From positions 1-64,000 of the forward strand of contig NZ_PVWK01000098.1 in assembly GCF_003003795.1 (NCBI RefSeq): a stretch of DNA of 64,000 nt, written 5' to 3'. Origin of the DNA: Stenomitos frigidus ULC18 (GTDB taxonomy: Bacteria > Cyanobacteriota > Cyanobacteriia > Leptolyngbyales > Leptolyngbyaceae). The first letter of the stretch is position 1. The number at the start of each line of letters is the position of its first letter. This document shows positions 1 to 8,120 of the stretch, piece by piece. The translations under genes were made by a program, and so were the position numbers. The notes beneath the pieces are model-generated. The model saw only the letters and a program-made list of their open reading frames with translations, was not told the DNA's origin and searched no databases.

Positions 1-129
1 GAGATGACCCTAGCTTCTGCACGATGTCAAGCATCTAAGGGCAATCGGTCTATCTCTCCACCCTCAAGATACAAGGGAAAGGCTAAACTCTCTTCGCACC
101 GCTCACCTCTCATCTCACTCCTCTCTTTC

Positions 130-176
130 AACTCAAAACTCAAAACTCCTGCCTTCTGCCTCCTGCCTTCTGCCCT
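130..176. repeat. Heptanucleotide (STRR-like) repeat tract
   Basis: A short tract of period-7 repeats: two copies of the CTCAAAA unit followed by about four CTGCCTT/CTGCCTC units. The same units recur at 2965-3035, inside miaA near 26786-26975, and near 31331-31460. This matches the short tandemly repeated repetitive sequences known in filamentous cyanobacteria. The first 174 bases of the window hold nothing else I can identify. Confidence 0.6.
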
Positions 177-474
177 ACGTATGAGCGCGGCTCAGCGCTG
201 TGACACGCTGGGCATTGGGAAACACCCCTTCACCGTGAATTTGGGCGATCGCAGGCTTCAACTCAATTTTCGACACATTGGCTCGGTTAACGCAAACCGT
301 TTGCTCGGCCAGGTGGAAAAACCACCATTCTTTATCCAGAATACGCCGAATTTCCTGCTGTACCTCTTGCTCCAGTGCCGCCGGATCAGCCAAGTGTGAA
401 AACGTATAGGACTCTGTTTGCCCATTCAGGTAGTGGATCGTGATTTGCATCTCATTGTTAATCTGATTCTGCAT
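175..474 (-). CDS. Conserved hypothetical protein, 99 aa
   Basis: A 99-residue soluble protein of unknown function. It has a compact beta-alpha pattern: an N-terminal strand segment (MQITIHYLNGQ from about residue 9), a charged helix with EQEVQQEIRRIL around residues 34-45, and a second strand segment (VCVNRANVSKIELKP). There is no signal peptide and no Cys pair. The start could be Met1 or Met9. The last 15 or so residues, ending close to the repeat tract, look less conserved in character, so the repeat may have altered the 3' end. It stands alone, transcribed away from gatB. The reading frame is clean, but I do not recognise a named family. Confidence 0.6.
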   Translation of the reverse strand: MQNQINNEMQITIHYLNGQTESYTFSHLADPAALEQEVQQEIRRILDKEWWFFHLAEQTVCVNRANVSKIELKPAIAQIHGEGVFPNAQRVTALSRAHT

Positions 475-876
475 TATGATTTTTCCTCAGCGTTAATGTC
501 TCTTTAAAGCCTTAGAGGCTCGTCAAACATCGAATCTAAAGCGTTCTTCAACCGAATTCTTCCCCTAGGCTGTGTTTAGTCAGTGTGAACCCAAACCATC
601 GCACCGTTACAGAAGGGCAAAAATCCGTATACACTTGTCGCGAAATACCTTCTGTCTCGAAATACCTTCGCAAGATCGCAAGGCTTGAAAACACCTTCAT
701 CAAGAAGACGTCTGCATCTAAGAGTGCATAACCTTTCCAAGCTTGTCAAGAGTAGTGATGCCGCCAAAATGACTCTCTGAAAGCACTTCCTCACTGGACG
801 ATCGCCCGCAGCCGCTAAAATAGAGTGAACGAGACATCAACGTTACTGTTACACAGCCGCAATCTGGAAAGCTCCT
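475..876. other. Intergenic region upstream of gatB
   Basis: A 402-base gap between two divergent genes. It contains a near-direct duplication (CGAAATACCTTC at about 640-670) and a possible gatB -10 box TAAAAT at 816-821 with no clear -35. A 72-codon minus-strand frame at 576-794 has no supporting features. Nothing else is recognisable. Confidence 0.4.
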
Positions 877-2367
877 ATGACTACTGCCGCTCCGGTGAAA
901 ACTCAGTATGAAGCTGTCATTGGCTTAGAAACGCACTGCCAACTCAGCACGCAAACAAAGATTTTCTCCTCTAGCTCTACAGCGTTTGGCGCTACACCCA
1001 ACACCCATATTGACCCAGTTTGCCTGGGGTTGCCTGGAGTCCTGCCAGTGCTCAATCAAACGGTGCTGGAGTATGCAGTGAAGGCTGGACTGGCTCTGAA
1101 CTGCCAGATTGCGCCTTACAGCAAGTTCGATCGCAAGCAGTATTTCTACCCTGACTTGCCCAAAAACTATCAGATTTCGCAATATGACCTGCCGATCGCC
1201 GAACATGGCTGGTTAGAAATCGAGCTGTACGACAAGGAAACCGGCACGGCGACTCGCAAACGCATTGGTGTGACGCGTCTACATATGGAAGAAGACGCAG
1301 GCAAGCTAGTACATGGCGGAAGCGATCGTCTCTCCGGCTCGACCTACTCATTGGTGGATTACAACCGGGCTGGTGTACCGCTCATTGAAATCGTGTCTGA
1401 GCCAGATATTCGCAGCGGGCGAGAAGCCGCAGAATATGCTCAGGAGATTCGACGCATCGTACGCTACCTCGGCGTGAGCGATGGCAACATGCAAGAAGGC
1501 TCGCTGCGTTGCGATGTCAATATTTCCGTGCGTCCAGTCGGTCGTGCAGAATTTGGCACCAAAGTTGAAATTAAGAACATGAACTCGTTCAGCGCCATTC
1601 AAAAGGCGATCGAGTTTGAGATTGAGCGGCAAATTGCAGCGATCGAAGCCGGTGAGCCGATCTATCAAGAAACGCGACTCTGGGAAGAAGGCGCTCAGCG
1701 TACGATCAGCATGCGTCTGAAAGAAGGTTCTAGCGACTACCGTTACTTCCCTGAGCCAGATTTGGGGCCCATTGAAGTGTCATCGACGCAGCTAGAACAG
1801 TGGCGATCGGAACTACCAGAATTACCCCACCAAAAGCGCAAACGCTACGAAAGTGAACTCGGTTTATCCGTTTATGATGCGCGAGTGTTGACGGATGATC
1901 AGTCGATCGCGACCTACTTTGAAGCCACCGTTGCGGCGAATGCCAACCCAAAACAAGCCGCAAACTGGGTGATGGGCGACATTAGTGCGTACTTAAACAA
2001 CAACAACAGTTTGAGCATCACCGATCTGCCCATCAAGCCTACCGATCTGGCTGAACTTATCAGTCTTATCGACAGCGGCACAATCAGCAATAAGATCGCC
2101 AAAGACATCTTGCCCGAACTGCTGGCGCAAGGCGGTTCGCCCAAGGCGTTAATCGAACAGAAGGGTTTGATTCAAATTTCTGATACAGGCGCGATCGAAG
2201 CGGCGATCGCCGAAGTCATTGCGGCTCACCCCAAAGAGCTAGAGCTGTATCGCAACGGCAAAACCAAGATGCTGGGCTTCTTTGTGGGTCAGGTAATGAA
2301 GCAAACAGGCGGTCGAGCAGACCCCAAACTCACCAATCAACTCCTCGCCAAACAGCTAAATGGGTGA
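877..2367 (+). CDS. gatB: Asp-tRNA(Asn)/Glu-tRNA(Gln) amidotransferase subunit B
   Basis: GatB binds the misacylated tRNA and transfers ammonia from the GatA glutaminase site onto Glu-tRNA(Gln) or Asp-tRNA(Asn), in the cytosolic GatCAB complex that cyanobacteria use instead of a glutaminyl-tRNA synthetase. The 496-residue length is normal for the family. The N-terminal signature [13 protein letters not shown] (residues 11-23) opens the catalytic cradle, [14 protein letters not shown] follows near residues 160-173, and the YqeY-like tail domain ends with [17 protein letters not shown]. The ATG follows GGAAAG at a usable distance. gatA and gatC are not in the window, as is usual for dispersed cyanobacterial gat genes. 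A strong terminator lies about 110 bases downstream. Confidence 0.98.
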   Translation: MTTAAPVKTQYEAVIGLETHCQLSTQTKIFSSSSTAFGATPNTHIDPVCLGLPGVLPVLNQTVLEYAVKAGLALNCQIAPYSKFDRKQYFYPDLPKNYQISQYDLPIAEHGWLEIELYDKETGTATRKRIGVTRLHMEEDAGKLVHGGSDRLSGSTYSLVDYNRAGVPLIEIVSEPDIRSGREAAEYAQEIRRIVRYLGVSDGNMQEGSLRCDVNISVRPVGRAEFGTKVEIKNMNSFSAIQKAIEFEIERQIAAIEAGEPIYQETRLWEEGAQRTISMRLKEGSSDYRYFPEPDLGPIEVSSTQLEQWRSELPELPHQKRKRYESELGLSVYDARVLTDDQSIATYFEATVAANANPKQAANWVMGDISAYLNNNNSLSITDLPIKPTDLAELISLIDSGTISNKIAKDILPELLAQGGSPKALIEQKGLIQISDTGAIEAAIAEVIAAHPKELELYRNGKTKMLGFFVGQVMKQTGGRADPKLTNQLLAKQLNG

Positions 2368-2410
2368 GACTTTATCGCTTAAAGTCCCATTCTTTGTAAA
2401 AAAAACACAA

Positions 2411-2436
2411 TAAGGGGTGACACCCCCCACCCCTTA
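2411..2436. other. Perfect 9-bp hairpin downstream of gatB
   Basis: TAAGGGGTG (2411-2419) pairs with CACCCCTTA (2428-2436) around an 8-base loop. There is no T tract after it. It may stabilise the gatB mRNA 3' end or form the 5' part of a short transcript ending at the terminator at 2476-2507. Confidence 0.5.
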
Positions 2437-2475
2437 GATGGCATACTGTGTTTAGTAGATGCACCCTGATGATGA

Positions 2476-2507
2476 GGGGGAGGCGCCTTGGCGACTCTCC
2501 CTTTTTT
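2476..2507 (+). terminator. Rho-independent terminator
   Basis: GGGGGAG (2476-2482) pairs with CTCTCCC (2495-2501), with an inner CGCC/GGCG stem and a TT loop, directly followed by TTTTTT (2502-2507). This is a textbook intrinsic terminator on the plus strand. It most simply ends the gatB transcript. Confidence 0.85.
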
Positions 2508-2649
2508 CTTTGGCTTTAGCCTGAAGGGGAAAAGCAAGGCTAGCAAGCGTTTAGGCTTCGTCCAGGAATGACGGCTAGCTAGCAGCTATCTTCGATTCCT
2601 CCCGACTAGCGCCTGCCGCTGAGTCAGCCCCTTGGTCAGTGCTTGAGCG

Positions 2650-2880
2650 CTACTTTGACGGGTCTGGGGACTGGTCAGGCTGCGCTTGCGGGTCAAGTTG
2701 TTCATGCTCAAGCCCTTTCTGCCGTACATCCACAGCCGTTTGCTTGGCTTTCTTAATAGGTGCCGTTACTGAGAATGTTGCAGGACTGGTTTGTGCCTGG
2801 GGTGGCGCTTGAGGCGTTTTCGCGCAGCCAACCATTACGCTGACCAAGGCGATCGTAACCAGGCGGTTGACGTTTGACAT
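2650..2880 (-). CDS. Small putative lipoprotein, 76 aa
   Basis: A 76-residue protein with a short N-terminal hydrophobic stretch ending in a lipobox (SVMVGC, lipidated Cys about residue 19), followed by a Pro/Gln-rich and charged tail (APPQAQ, QAQPDQSPDP). It is predicted to be exported, cleaved by signal peptidase II and anchored to a membrane, but it has no recognisable folded domain. The C-terminal half is low complexity. It is transcribed alone, with heptanucleotide repeats upstream at 2965-3035. Function unknown. Confidence 0.6.
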   Translation of the reverse strand: MSNVNRLVTIALVSVMVGCAKTPQAPPQAQTSPATFSVTAPIKKAKQTAVDVRQKGLEHEQLDPQAQPDQSPDPSK

Positions 2881-2964
2881 AGCATCACTCTCAGAGCATT
2901 GACTGGCTTAGCGTACCCAAAACAGAGAGCAGGGAGCAGCTTGGTTCTGATCGCTGAGCTGGGA

Positions 2965-3035
2965 GAGTTTTGAGTTTTGAGTTTTGAGTTTTGAGTTCAC
3001 TTTTAGCCTTTAGCCTTTAGCCTTCAGCCTTCAGA
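2965..3035. repeat. Heptanucleotide repeat tract
   Basis: About four to five GAGTTTT units (2965-2997) followed by AGCCTTT/AGCCTTC units (3004-3035). Both have a period of 7 and are the same kind of element as those at 130-176, in miaA and at 31331-31460. Confidence 0.7.
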
Positions 3036-3053
3036 CCTCTGCCTCTCTCCCGC

Positions 3054-3692
3054 TTACGTTCCTTCCAATGCTCGCAGTGCTTCATCCATGTAGGAGCGAT
3101 CGCCCAGGACTTCTAACAACGGGCCGCGCTCACCGAAGCGGACGATGCTGGTGGAGCCTGCCAGGGTATCGATGCGATCGCGATAGCGTCCCAGATCGAT
3201 ACCCAATAAGCTGCACAAAATAATGCGAATAGTGGCTTTGTGTGAGACAACAAGGACGTTCCCAGAGGGATGTTTCTGCTCAACTTCGGCAACCACTAGC
3301 GAGGCGCGGCTGGCAATCTGCACGGAGGTTTCGCCGCCAGGAGGTGCATTCCAGGCGGGTTCGGCAAGCCAGCGAATGTATGCCTCGGTGTAGTGTTCCT
3401 TAACGTATTCCTGCGTTTTGCCTTCCCATTCGCCGTAGCGGATCTCTTTTAAGCCATCACGAAACTGCATGTCCAGACCAATGGCATGGCAGAGAGGCTT
3501 GGCGGTGGCAATTGTGCGCTTCATGGGGCTCACATACGCGGCTGTCCACGCGATCGATTGATGCGCGGCTGCGAAGGCTTCGGCCATTTTGGTGCCATTG
3601 GGCGTTAAATCGGGATCAAGTTCGCCACAGTAACCGCCAGTACGACTGTAGGTGGTTTCGCCATGCCGCAGAAAATATAGCTTGAGGCTCAT
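3054..3692 (-). CDS. Histidine phosphatase family protein (phosphoglycerate mutase-like)
   Basis: A 212-residue member of the two-His phosphatase/phosphoglycerate mutase superfamily. The phospho-acceptor His10 lies in LRHGET (residues 8-13). Other hallmarks are the general-acid region EIRYGEWEG (83-91) and the second His151 in VVSHKATIRI. It probably acts on a small phosphorylated metabolite in the cytosol; the substrate (broad PhoE-like, cobalamin-type CobC-like or other) cannot be read from sequence. Its ATG overlaps the stop of the upstream 111-residue gene by four bases, so the two are translationally coupled. glgP lies further upstream on the same strand. Confidence 0.85.
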   Translation of the reverse strand: MSLKLYFLRHGETTYSRTGGYCGELDPDLTPNGTKMAEAFAAAHQSIAWTAAYVSPMKRTIATAKPLCHAIGLDMQFRDGLKEIRYGEWEGKTQEYVKEHYTEAYIRWLAEPAWNAPPGGETSVQIASRASLVVAEVEQKHPSGNVLVVSHKATIRIILCSLLGIDLGRYRDRIDTLAGSTSIVRFGERGPLLEVLGDRSYMDEALRALEGT

Positions 3693-4024
3693 GAGGCTTT
3701 CTTGGTGTCTTGGTCGTAATGCATCCTGTAAACAGGGTTATCGAGTCCCAATTCGGTCATCACGGTGCGGGTATGAAGGATGCGATCGGCGATCGACAGG
3801 GAATCACTCAACACACCAAAAAGCGAAATTTCGGTTTCTACCTTACGGATTTCTTGCAGCAACTCTTGTTCCACGACACCTTCAGCTGCATGTAGCTTGC
3901 TCATCAGCGTACTACGCTCAATTTCGTAGTGCGAGTGCGAGTTCTCAAAATAGTCGTGAAGTTGGGTGACGAGGGATGCGACTGATTGATGATCGACTAG
4001 AAAGCGCGGATCTTTGGTTTCCAT
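3689..4024 (-). CDS. Conserved hypothetical protein, 111 aa, coupled to phosphatase
   Basis: A 111-residue soluble, helical, acidic-basic protein (QLHDYFENSHSHYEIERS; EQELLQEIRKVETEISLFGVLSDSL) with no signal peptide or transmembrane segment. It looks like an alpha-helical bundle or coiled-coil adaptor. Its stop overlaps the start of the histidine phosphatase gene by four bases, the strongest hint that the two products act together. I do not recognise a named family. Confidence 0.7.
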   Translation of the reverse strand: METKDPRFLVDHQSVASLVTQLHDYFENSHSHYEIERSTLMSKLHAAEGVVEQELLQEIRKVETEISLFGVLSDSLSIADRILHTRTVMTELGLDNPVYRMHYDQDTKKAS

Positions 4025-4077
4025 AAGGGAGCAGTGGTTAGTAGTTGCTGGTTGTTAGTGATTAGTTGTTAGAAGGC

Positions 4078-4105
4078 GTAGGGACGCACGGCCGTGCGCC
4101 CCTAC
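4078..4105. repeat. 28-bp palindromic repeat, copy 1
   Basis: A 28-base inverted repeat, starting GTAGGGACGC and ending GCGCCCCTAC, that differs from a perfect palindrome at one pair. A perfect copy of the same element lies at 17941-17968. It sits between glgP and the 111-residue gene, next to a degenerate TTAGT-rich repeat (4031-4072). Confidence 0.85.
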
Positions 4106-4118
4106 AGGCGTAAATCGC

Positions 4119-6656
4119 TTACTCCAACCCCGCGCCTGCCTGGACGTACTCTTTGAGTTCGATCGCAACGGGTTTGACGTGCCAGATGTCTTTGCAGTAT
4201 TCGCGAATGGAACGATCGGACGAAAATTTGCCCATGCGAGCGGAGTTGAGGATGGAGAGGCGTGTCCAGTGATCCTGGTCGCGGTAGGCTCGGCTGACGC
4301 CATCCTGGCAGTCGACATAGGACTGGTAATCTGCCAGCAGCAAATAATCATCTTTGTACAACAGGGTACTGACCAACGCGTTAAAGAGGTTGGTATCGCC
4401 ATTGGAAAAGCCACCGGAGGCAATGCGATCGATCGCCGCTTTAAGTTCGGGGTTACTGTTGTAGTATTGCCAGGGATTATAGCCTTGAGCTTTGAGTGCG
4501 TAGACTTCTGGAGTGGTCAGCCCGAACAAGAAAAAGTTTTCCGCTCCCACTTCCTCACGAATTTCCACATTTGCACCATCGAGAGTGCCGATCGTGAGTG
4601 ACCCGTTCATCGAGAATTTCATATTCCCGGTGCCGGATGCTTCTTTACCTGCCAGCGAGATCTGCTCGGAGAGGTCGGCGGCGGGATAAACGCGCTGGGC
4701 AAATTTGACGTTGTAGTCTTTGAGGAACACCACTTTGATGCGATCGCGCACATCGGGATCGTTATTGACCACATCTGCCACTGAGTTGACCAGCTTAATA
4801 ATCAGCTTCGCCATGTAGTAGCCGGGTGCTGCCTTGCCGCCAAAGATAAATGTGCGCGGCGTAATATCGACATCGGGATTGGCTTTGATGCGGTTATAGA
4901 GCGTAATGATGTGCAGTACATCCAGATGCTGGCGCTTATATTCGTGAATGCGCTTTGCCTGGATGTCGAACAGAGATGCAGGATCAACATCAATGCCATT
5001 CGCCTGCTTAATGTAATCTGCCAGATCTTGCTTGATGTCAAACTTAATCTGTCGCCACTGTTGACGGAAGTCCGCGTCTTCAACAAAGGCTTCCAGCTTA
5101 CGGAGGTCATCCAGGTGCTTGATCCAGCCATCACCGATTTTGCTGGTGATGAGTTTCGTCAAGCGGGGATTGCTCAACACCATAAACCGGCGCGGGGTGA
5201 CGCCGTTGGTCTTGTTGCTAAACTTTTCGGGATAGAGCTCGTAGAAGTCGCGCAGCACGTCTTGTTTGAGGAGTTCACTGTGCAGAGCGGCGACCCCGTT
5301 GATGGCATGGCTACCCACACACGCCAGATGCGCCATCCGAACGTGGCGTTCGCCTGCTTCATCAATCAGCGACATCCGATTGAGGCGATCGTTATCACCG
5401 GGAAACTTCAGTCGAATCTCCTCCAGAAAGCGGCTATTGATTTCGTAGATGATTTCGAGGTGACGTGGCAGCAGTGTGCCAAACAGACCCAGACCCCAGC
5501 GCTCCAGAGCTTCGGGTAGCAGCGTGTGGTTGGTGTAGGCGAGCGTCTTTTGGGTGATGCTCCAGGCGGCATCCCACTCAAAGGCGTGTTCGTCCATCAG
5601 CAAGCGCATGAGTTCGGCAACGGCGATCGCGGGATGCGTGTCATTTAGCTGAATGGCAAACTTCTCGTGGAACTGGTCTAGCGGAATGCCCTGACGAGTA
5701 AGGATCAAAATCATGTCCTGTAAGGAACATGAGACAAAGAAAATCTGCTGCCCCAAACGCAGCTTCTTGCCCTGAAACGACTCATCGTTGGGGTAGAGCA
5801 CCTTCGTTAGCGTTTCCGACACCGTTTTTTGCAATACCGCCCGGAAGTAATCGCCTGAGTTAAACGCCGCAAAGTCAAACGACTCTGCGGCCGCCGCGCT
5901 CCATAGCCTCAGTGTGGTTGCCGTATTGGTTTTGTAGCCCAGAATCGGCGTGTCGTAGGGAATCCCCATGACCACTTCAGCGGGCACCCAGCGTACTCGT
6001 TGGCGACTCGTCATCTCATCCATATAGGTTTCAGTATGACCGCCCAGCTTCACTTCCACCGACCATTCGGGGCGGGCAATTTCCCAGGGGTTGCCGTAGC
6101 GCAGCCATTTGTCGGTAATTTCAAACTGCCAGCCGTCGCGGATGTCCTGGTCAAAAATGCCAAACTCGTAGCGAATGCCGTAGCCGATCGAGGGAATGTC
6201 GAGCGTTGCCATGGAATCGAGGTAGCAGGCAGCCAGCCGTCCCAAGCCACCATTGCCCAGCCCAGGCTCTTCTTCTTGTTCCAGAAGCGCATCGAAGTCT
6301 AGACCCAGTTCGCCGATCGCCTGTTTCGCTTCGTCGTAGATGCCCAGGCTGATCAGGTTATTGCCCAGGTGCGGTCCCATGAGAAACTCGGCGGACAGAT
6401 ATGCTACGGTGCGAACGCCTTGATGGGTATACGTTTCTGCAGTGGTGAGCCAACGTCGCAGCAGCCGATCGCGCACGGTGTAGGCAAGCGCCATGTAGTA
6501 GTCATTCTGGGTCGCAATCTTGGCAAACTTACCCTGAATGTAGAAGAGGTTGTCCTGGAAGGCGCGCTTCAGCGTTTCGACGCTCAACCCGGTGCGATCG
6601 TCTTCGACGACAATCGTCGGCACGCATTCGATCGGTTGATTTGGTGCGGTCTGCAT
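4119..6656 (-). CDS. glgP: Glycogen phosphorylase
   Basis: Glycogen/maltodextrin phosphorylase releases glucose 1-phosphate from non-reducing ends of glycogen in the cytosol. At 845 residues it is full length for GT35. The pyridoxal-phosphate site EASGTGNMKF is intact, with the Schiff-base lysine at about residue 680. EEEPGLGNGGLGRLAACYLDS near residue 130 and RQHLDVLHI in the C-terminal half are further family signatures. Start: AAAGGA precedes the ATG by about nine bases. It lies 20 bases downstream of the transaldolase gene on the same strand, so the two likely form a glycogen catabolism operon feeding the pentose phosphate route. No truncation or odd residues seen. Confidence 0.98.
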   Translation of the reverse strand: MQTAPNQPIECVPTIVVEDDRTGLSVETLKRAFQDNLFYIQGKFAKIATQNDYYMALAYTVRDRLLRRWLTTAETYTHQGVRTVAYLSAEFLMGPHLGNNLISLGIYDEAKQAIGELGLDFDALLEQEEEPGLGNGGLGRLAACYLDSMATLDIPSIGYGIRYEFGIFDQDIRDGWQFEITDKWLRYGNPWEIARPEWSVEVKLGGHTETYMDEMTSRQRVRWVPAEVVMGIPYDTPILGYKTNTATTLRLWSAAAAESFDFAAFNSGDYFRAVLQKTVSETLTKVLYPNDESFQGKKLRLGQQIFFVSCSLQDMILILTRQGIPLDQFHEKFAIQLNDTHPAIAVAELMRLLMDEHAFEWDAAWSITQKTLAYTNHTLLPEALERWGLGLFGTLLPRHLEIIYEINSRFLEEIRLKFPGDNDRLNRMSLIDEAGERHVRMAHLACVGSHAINGVAALHSELLKQDVLRDFYELYPEKFSNKTNGVTPRRFMVLSNPRLTKLITSKIGDGWIKHLDDLRKLEAFVEDADFRQQWRQIKFDIKQDLADYIKQANGIDVDPASLFDIQAKRIHEYKRQHLDVLHIITLYNRIKANPDVDITPRTFIFGGKAAPGYYMAKLIIKLVNSVADVVNNDPDVRDRIKVVFLKDYNVKFAQRVYPAADLSEQISLAGKEASGTGNMKFSMNGSLTIGTLDGANVEIREEVGAENFFLFGLTTPEVYALKAQGYNPWQYYNSNPELKAAIDRIASGGFSNGDTNLFNALVSTLLYKDDYLLLADYQSYVDCQDGVSRAYRDQDHWTRLSILNSARMGKFSSDRSIREYCKDIWHVKPVAIELKEYVQAGAGLE

Positions 6657-6676
6657 GATTTAAATCCTTTCAGTAT

Positions 6677-7852
6677 CTACACTTCGGCCAAATGAAACGC
6701 GGCTCCCAGCCCTGCTCCCATTTCAGCAGGGGTAATTTTGCCGTCATGGTTGATATCCAACGCATCGAAAACAGCATCGGTACCTAACCACTCTTCGCGA
6801 GTGATGAAGCCATCGCCATCCAAATCGTAGGTGTGGAAGATGTCTTCAGCCGCGTGAAGCACGATCGTTTCGCCCTCCAGGAAGGAGAGCCGCTTTTCGA
6901 GGAGCTTTTCGAGCGCCACCAGTGCTTTCGTGAAGCCGGTGATGCCTTCATCAAGCTTTTGCGTTGCCATGGGATCATCAGCATGGAGCTGGTCGAAGGT
7001 GGCTTTGTCGATCGCCAGTTTTTCCAGCTCTAAACTAGCAGCCTTCGCGGGATCAAGCTTGCGAGGAAGATCGGCTTCGGTCGTTTGCAGTTCTTTCAGC
7101 AAGGCGGGCGAAATGGTCAACAAGTCGCAGCCTGCTAATTCGGTAATCTCGCCGACATTGCGGAAGCTGGCTCCCATCACTTCTGTTTTGTAGCCAAACT
7201 TTTTGTAGTAGTCATAGATTTTGGTGACCGACAACACGCCAGGGTCTTCAGTCGGCGCATAATCCTTCCCGGTGTCGGCCTTATACCAGTCGAGAATGCG
7301 TCCCACAAACGGCGAGATAAGGGTGATCCCGGCTTCGGCGCAAGCGATCGCCTGGTGAATGCCAAACAGTAAGGTCAGATTACAGTGAATGCCTTCTTTT
7401 TCAAGCACCTCGGCGGCTTTGATGCCGTCCCAGGTAGACGCAATTTTGATTAAGACGCGATCGCGCGAAACCCCAGCCGCTTCGTATTGGGCAATGAGGG
7501 CACGACCTTTGGCGATCGTGGCTTCGGTATCGTACGACAGCCGTGCATCCACTTCGGTAGACACGCGACCAGGAATGATTTTGAGAATGCGGAGCCCAAA
7601 CGCGACAGCGAGGCGATCGAACGCCAGGGTCAAAATCGTCTCATTCGGAGCATCGGCACCCGCATCCACTTTGGCTTGCTTCAGGGTTTCATCAACGATC
7701 TCCTGATACTGAGGCATTTGTGCTGCTGCCGTAATCAGTGAGGGATTGGTGGTGGCATCGCGCGGCTTGAAGGTTTCGATCGCCTGAATATCCCCAGTGT
7801 CAGCAACGACAACGGTGATGTCCCGCAGTTGTTCAAGTAGATTTTTTGCCAT
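6677..7852 (-). CDS. tal: Transaldolase with C-terminal EF-hand pair
   Basis: Transaldolase exchanges a dihydroxyacetone unit between sedoheptulose 7-phosphate and glyceraldehyde 3-phosphate in the pentose phosphate network. Residues 1-325 are the TalB-type barrel: DATTNPSLI (32-40) and the Schiff-base Lys136 in LIKIASTW. Residues 332-391 add two EF-hand loops, D343[11 protein letters not shown]354 and D366[11 protein letters not shown]377, with ligand spacing right for calcium. This fusion is known in cyanobacteria and some other bacteria. GAGGAG lies seven bases before the ATG. It is followed after 20 bases by glgP. Calcium control of carbon flux is possible but is inference. Confidence 0.96.
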   Translation of the reverse strand: MAKNLLEQLRDITVVVADTGDIQAIETFKPRDATTNPSLITAAAQMPQYQEIVDETLKQAKVDAGADAPNETILTLAFDRLAVAFGLRILKIIPGRVSTEVDARLSYDTEATIAKGRALIAQYEAAGVSRDRVLIKIASTWDGIKAAEVLEKEGIHCNLTLLFGIHQAIACAEAGITLISPFVGRILDWYKADTGKDYAPTEDPGVLSVTKIYDYYKKFGYKTEVMGASFRNVGEITELAGCDLLTISPALLKELQTTEADLPRKLDPAKAASLELEKLAIDKATFDQLHADDPMATQKLDEGITGFTKALVALEKLLEKRLSFLEGETIVLHAAEDIFHTYDLDGDGFITREEWLGTDAVFDALDINHDGKITPAEMGAGLGAAFHLAEV

Positions 7853-8120
7853 TATTGACTCCTCGTCAGCTTGCTACAGAGTTGGCGGCGTTCAAGCGCG
7901 GTGCGCTACGCACAGAGTACACGATTGCACACGCGATCGACGTTGCCACAGCGATTGTACCGGGGGTATTTCATCAGGGGAGATTACCACCCGGAAGTCT
8001 TAACCGATTGTTTCCGTGGCTACTGACCAGGGGCTGAATGCTAACAGATTTCTTAAGGTTTCGGCAGTTGAGGACGCTTGCTTAGAATCGTGGATTAACC
8101 TGAGTTCGACTACTTCGTTT

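Noticed and set aside
4-399. 131-codon plus-strand frame at the left end
   Set aside because: Spans heptanucleotide repeats and runs antisense to the 99-residue gene; composition is that of repeat DNA.
576-794. 72-codon minus-strand frame upstream of gatB
   Set aside because: GTG start without a convincing ribosome site; the sequence is Cys/Arg/Leu-rich without domain character and lies in a promoter region.
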